A stretch of 64,000 nucleotides of DNA from Akkermansiaceae bacterium (GTDB lineage Bacteria; Verrucomicrobiota; Verrucomicrobiia; Verrucomicrobiales; Akkermansiaceae), in contig JAHCBC010000003.1 in the NCBI GenBank assembly GCA_019634595.1, positions 1 to 64,000 on the forward strand. The letters run 5' to 3'. The notes under the pieces are model-generated. The model was not told the origin of the DNA. It saw nothing but the letters and a program-made list of their open reading frames with translations, and did not search any database. Shown in pieces: positions 62,793 through 64,000 of this stretch. The position numbers and the translations under genes were made by a program. Position 1 is the stretch's first letter; the number at the start of each line of letters is the position of its first letter.

Positions 62793-62981
62793 AAAGAGTC
62801 TGGCTCAGGGAATTCCACGATCAAGATGACCGGTCAAAAGGGGAGGTGAAATGACGGATGTGGGTTTTCCGTCACCTTTGCCCAATCTTTGATCCCACCA
62901 TCGGCTGCATTCAAGGAAATTGCGTGGCGGACCAACAGTCCGCCAATTCCCTGATCCGATCATTCCCCCCGGGATCCTCTT

Positions 62982-64000
62982 TCAGATCCTCCGTCTGCGG
63001 AAGGCCGCCACCACCGGAGCCGCCGCCAACAGCAACATGGCCGAAGGCTCCGGAATCAGGGAGCCGGGGACGATCTCACCGTTGGAAAGGATGGCCGCGT
63101 CATAGAGGCCGGGTGCCAGACCGAGGGGATCCGCGAAACGGATGGCCGCGAGCTGCCCGGAAGTGAGGCCGTTTTCATCTGAACCGAAGATCACCTGCTC
63201 CGCTCCGCCGCCGATGACGAAGCCGTCCCAACCGGAGATGGTCAGAAGGTCGGACCAGGCTTCGCCGGAAGACTCCCCGAAACGGATGACGCCGCCGCTT
63301 CCGGAGAGATCCAGCGTTCCCGCTCCGTTCACCGCCACCACACCGAGGATTTCACTGAAGCCGTTGGTCTGGAGGATGCCTCCAGCCCCGAACGTGACGG
63401 TGGCCGCGTCATTGAACACCTGGTTCGCCCCCAGACGGAAGGTCCCCGTGGAAACCGACAGCCCGCTGGAGGCATCAAAGCCGCCCGTTGTCCGGGCTTC
63501 GAGCACTCCCGCGGTGACGGAGGTCACGCCCGTGAAGGTGTTGGTGCCGGTGGAAACGACGGTTCCCGCACTTTCCTTTGAAAAACCGAAGCTACCGCCT
63601 TCCTCGCTGATCGCGCCGGAGATGGTCAGGCTTCCGGCGGTTTCCGCGGAAATGACGGAGTCCGCCTGGAGGATCACCCCACCGGCCCAGGTGTTGTCGC
63701 GCCGGTTGTTGTCCAGCCGCCCCCCATTGAGGACGGCGGTTTCATACCAGGTGGTGTCCGCAAGGGACCCACTGCTCCCGCCGGGATCGAGCCTCAGGGT
63801 GCCACCGGACTGGACGAGGGTGCCGTTGTCCGCGGAGCCATACGCCCCCAGTGCCTCCGCCCGGCGGGCTTCCAGGATGCCTGCGGTCACCACGGTCCGG
63901 CCCGTGTAGTTGTTCCCGGCATTCGAGAGGGCGAGCGTGCCGCTGCCGATTTTTCTTAGTTCGCCCGAGCCGGTCACCACCCCGCCCGTGCGGAGGATGC
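62982..64000 (-). CDS. Autotransporter-repeat PEP-CTERM protein, 5' end beyond window
   Basis: The frame remains open to the right edge, so the gene is partial at its N-terminus. The visible 339 residues have PATR-type repeats ('GSGTLALSNAGNNYTGRTVV', 'NTFTGVTSVTAGVLEARTTG', 'TVTFGAGGILQTNGFSEIL') and end with PEP-CTERM (IPEPSAM, hydrophobic helix, RRRR). It is closely similar in design to the protein at 59916-62792, in the same orientation, and the pair likely reflects tandem duplication. A GTG at 63980 could serve as a start but lies mid-repeat, so it is probably not the real one. Confidence 0.85.
   Translation of the reverse strand, partial: ILRTGGVVTGSGELRKIGSGTLALSNAGNNYTGRTVVTAGILEARRAEALGAYGSADNGTLVQSGGTLRLDPGGSSGSLADTTWYETAVLNGGRLDNNRRDNTWAGGVILQADSVISAETAGSLTISGAISEEGGSFGFSKESAGTVVSTGTNTFTGVTSVTAGVLEARTTGGFDASSGLSVSTGTFRLGANQVFNDAATVTFGAGGILQTNGFSEILGVVAVNGAGTLDLSGSGGVIRFGESSGEAWSDLLTISGWDGFVIGGGAEQVIFGSDENGLTSGQLAAIRFADPLGLAPGLYDAAILSNGEIVPGSLIPEPSAMLLLAAAPVVAAFRRRRI

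Noticed and set aside
50421..63980. Regular DNA periodicity that could suggest CRISPR or satellite arrays
   Set aside because: The periodicity comes from RCC1 and PATR protein repeats, with no constant repeat/variable spacer pattern.

Overview
The window is high-GC bacterial chromosome and most likely comes from a Verrucomicrobiota species (Verrucomicrobiales, Luteolibacter/Haloferula-like). This is an inference from gene content. There are four PEP-CTERM sorting-tail proteins, two of them built from autotransporter-type repeats, and two sigma-factor/FecR pairs. There are also a sulfatase, Tat-exported Gfo/Idh and alkaline phosphatase proteins, very large secreted beta-sandwich and RCC1 proteins, and many genes without a clear Shine-Dalgarno sequence. 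I see no rRNA, tRNA, CRISPR array, integrase or transposase.

Layout. 1-4.3 kb: a secreted beta-helix protein, a lipocalin lipoprotein, yifB/comM, and the 3' relic of a hydrolase. 4.3-7.3 kb: a small haem-motif lipoprotein and an OhrR-type repressor divergent from two alpha/beta-hydrolases, with a duplicated operator between them. 7.4-24.5 kb: the most coherent block, three transcription units around a SorC-type regulator. Unit A (14411 to 7433, minus) encodes a PEP-CTERM protein, a HAD phosphatase, a metallophosphoesterase, a glycerophosphodiesterase, a GlpT-like transporter and GlpD. Unit C (15872 to 14478, minus) is an alkaline phosphatase. Unit B (24481 to 17043, minus) encodes a histidine phosphatase, sn-glycerol-1-phosphate dehydrogenase, an MFS carrier, a secreted EEP-family phosphoesterase, an FAD oxidoreductase and a ribulokinase-like FGGY kinase. 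Many of these genes overlap by 4 bp. A similar small palindrome lies in the promoter of each unit. The set reads as a scavenging regulon for organophosphates that could feed both glycerol-phosphate enantiomers into DHAP.

24.7-33.4 kb: two decayed copies of the 3' end of yifB flank a PEP-CTERM gene, a 1630-residue modular secreted protein and a secreted FAD oxidoreductase. Together with intact yifB they form three same-orientation repeats, so they may mark former insertion boundaries. 33.4-37.6 kb: an HU protein, a YHS-like secreted protein and a secreted SGNH-hydrolase/glycosidase fusion. 37.6-47.2 kb: a palindromic repeat pair, a secreted glycosidase transcribed with a sigma/FecR pair, a polysaccharide deacetylase, a second sigma/FecR pair facing the other way, and a sulfatase. 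This is a polysaccharide-use neighbourhood. 47.3-50.3 kb: an FMN reductase, then a YceI-pirin unit divergent from a LysR regulator. 50.4-64 kb: an RCC1 protein, a Gfo/Idh oxidoreductase, two tandem paralogous TPR proteins, NAD synthetase, a membrane-anchored beta-helix protein, and two autotransporter-repeat PEP-CTERM proteins, the last cut by the window edge.
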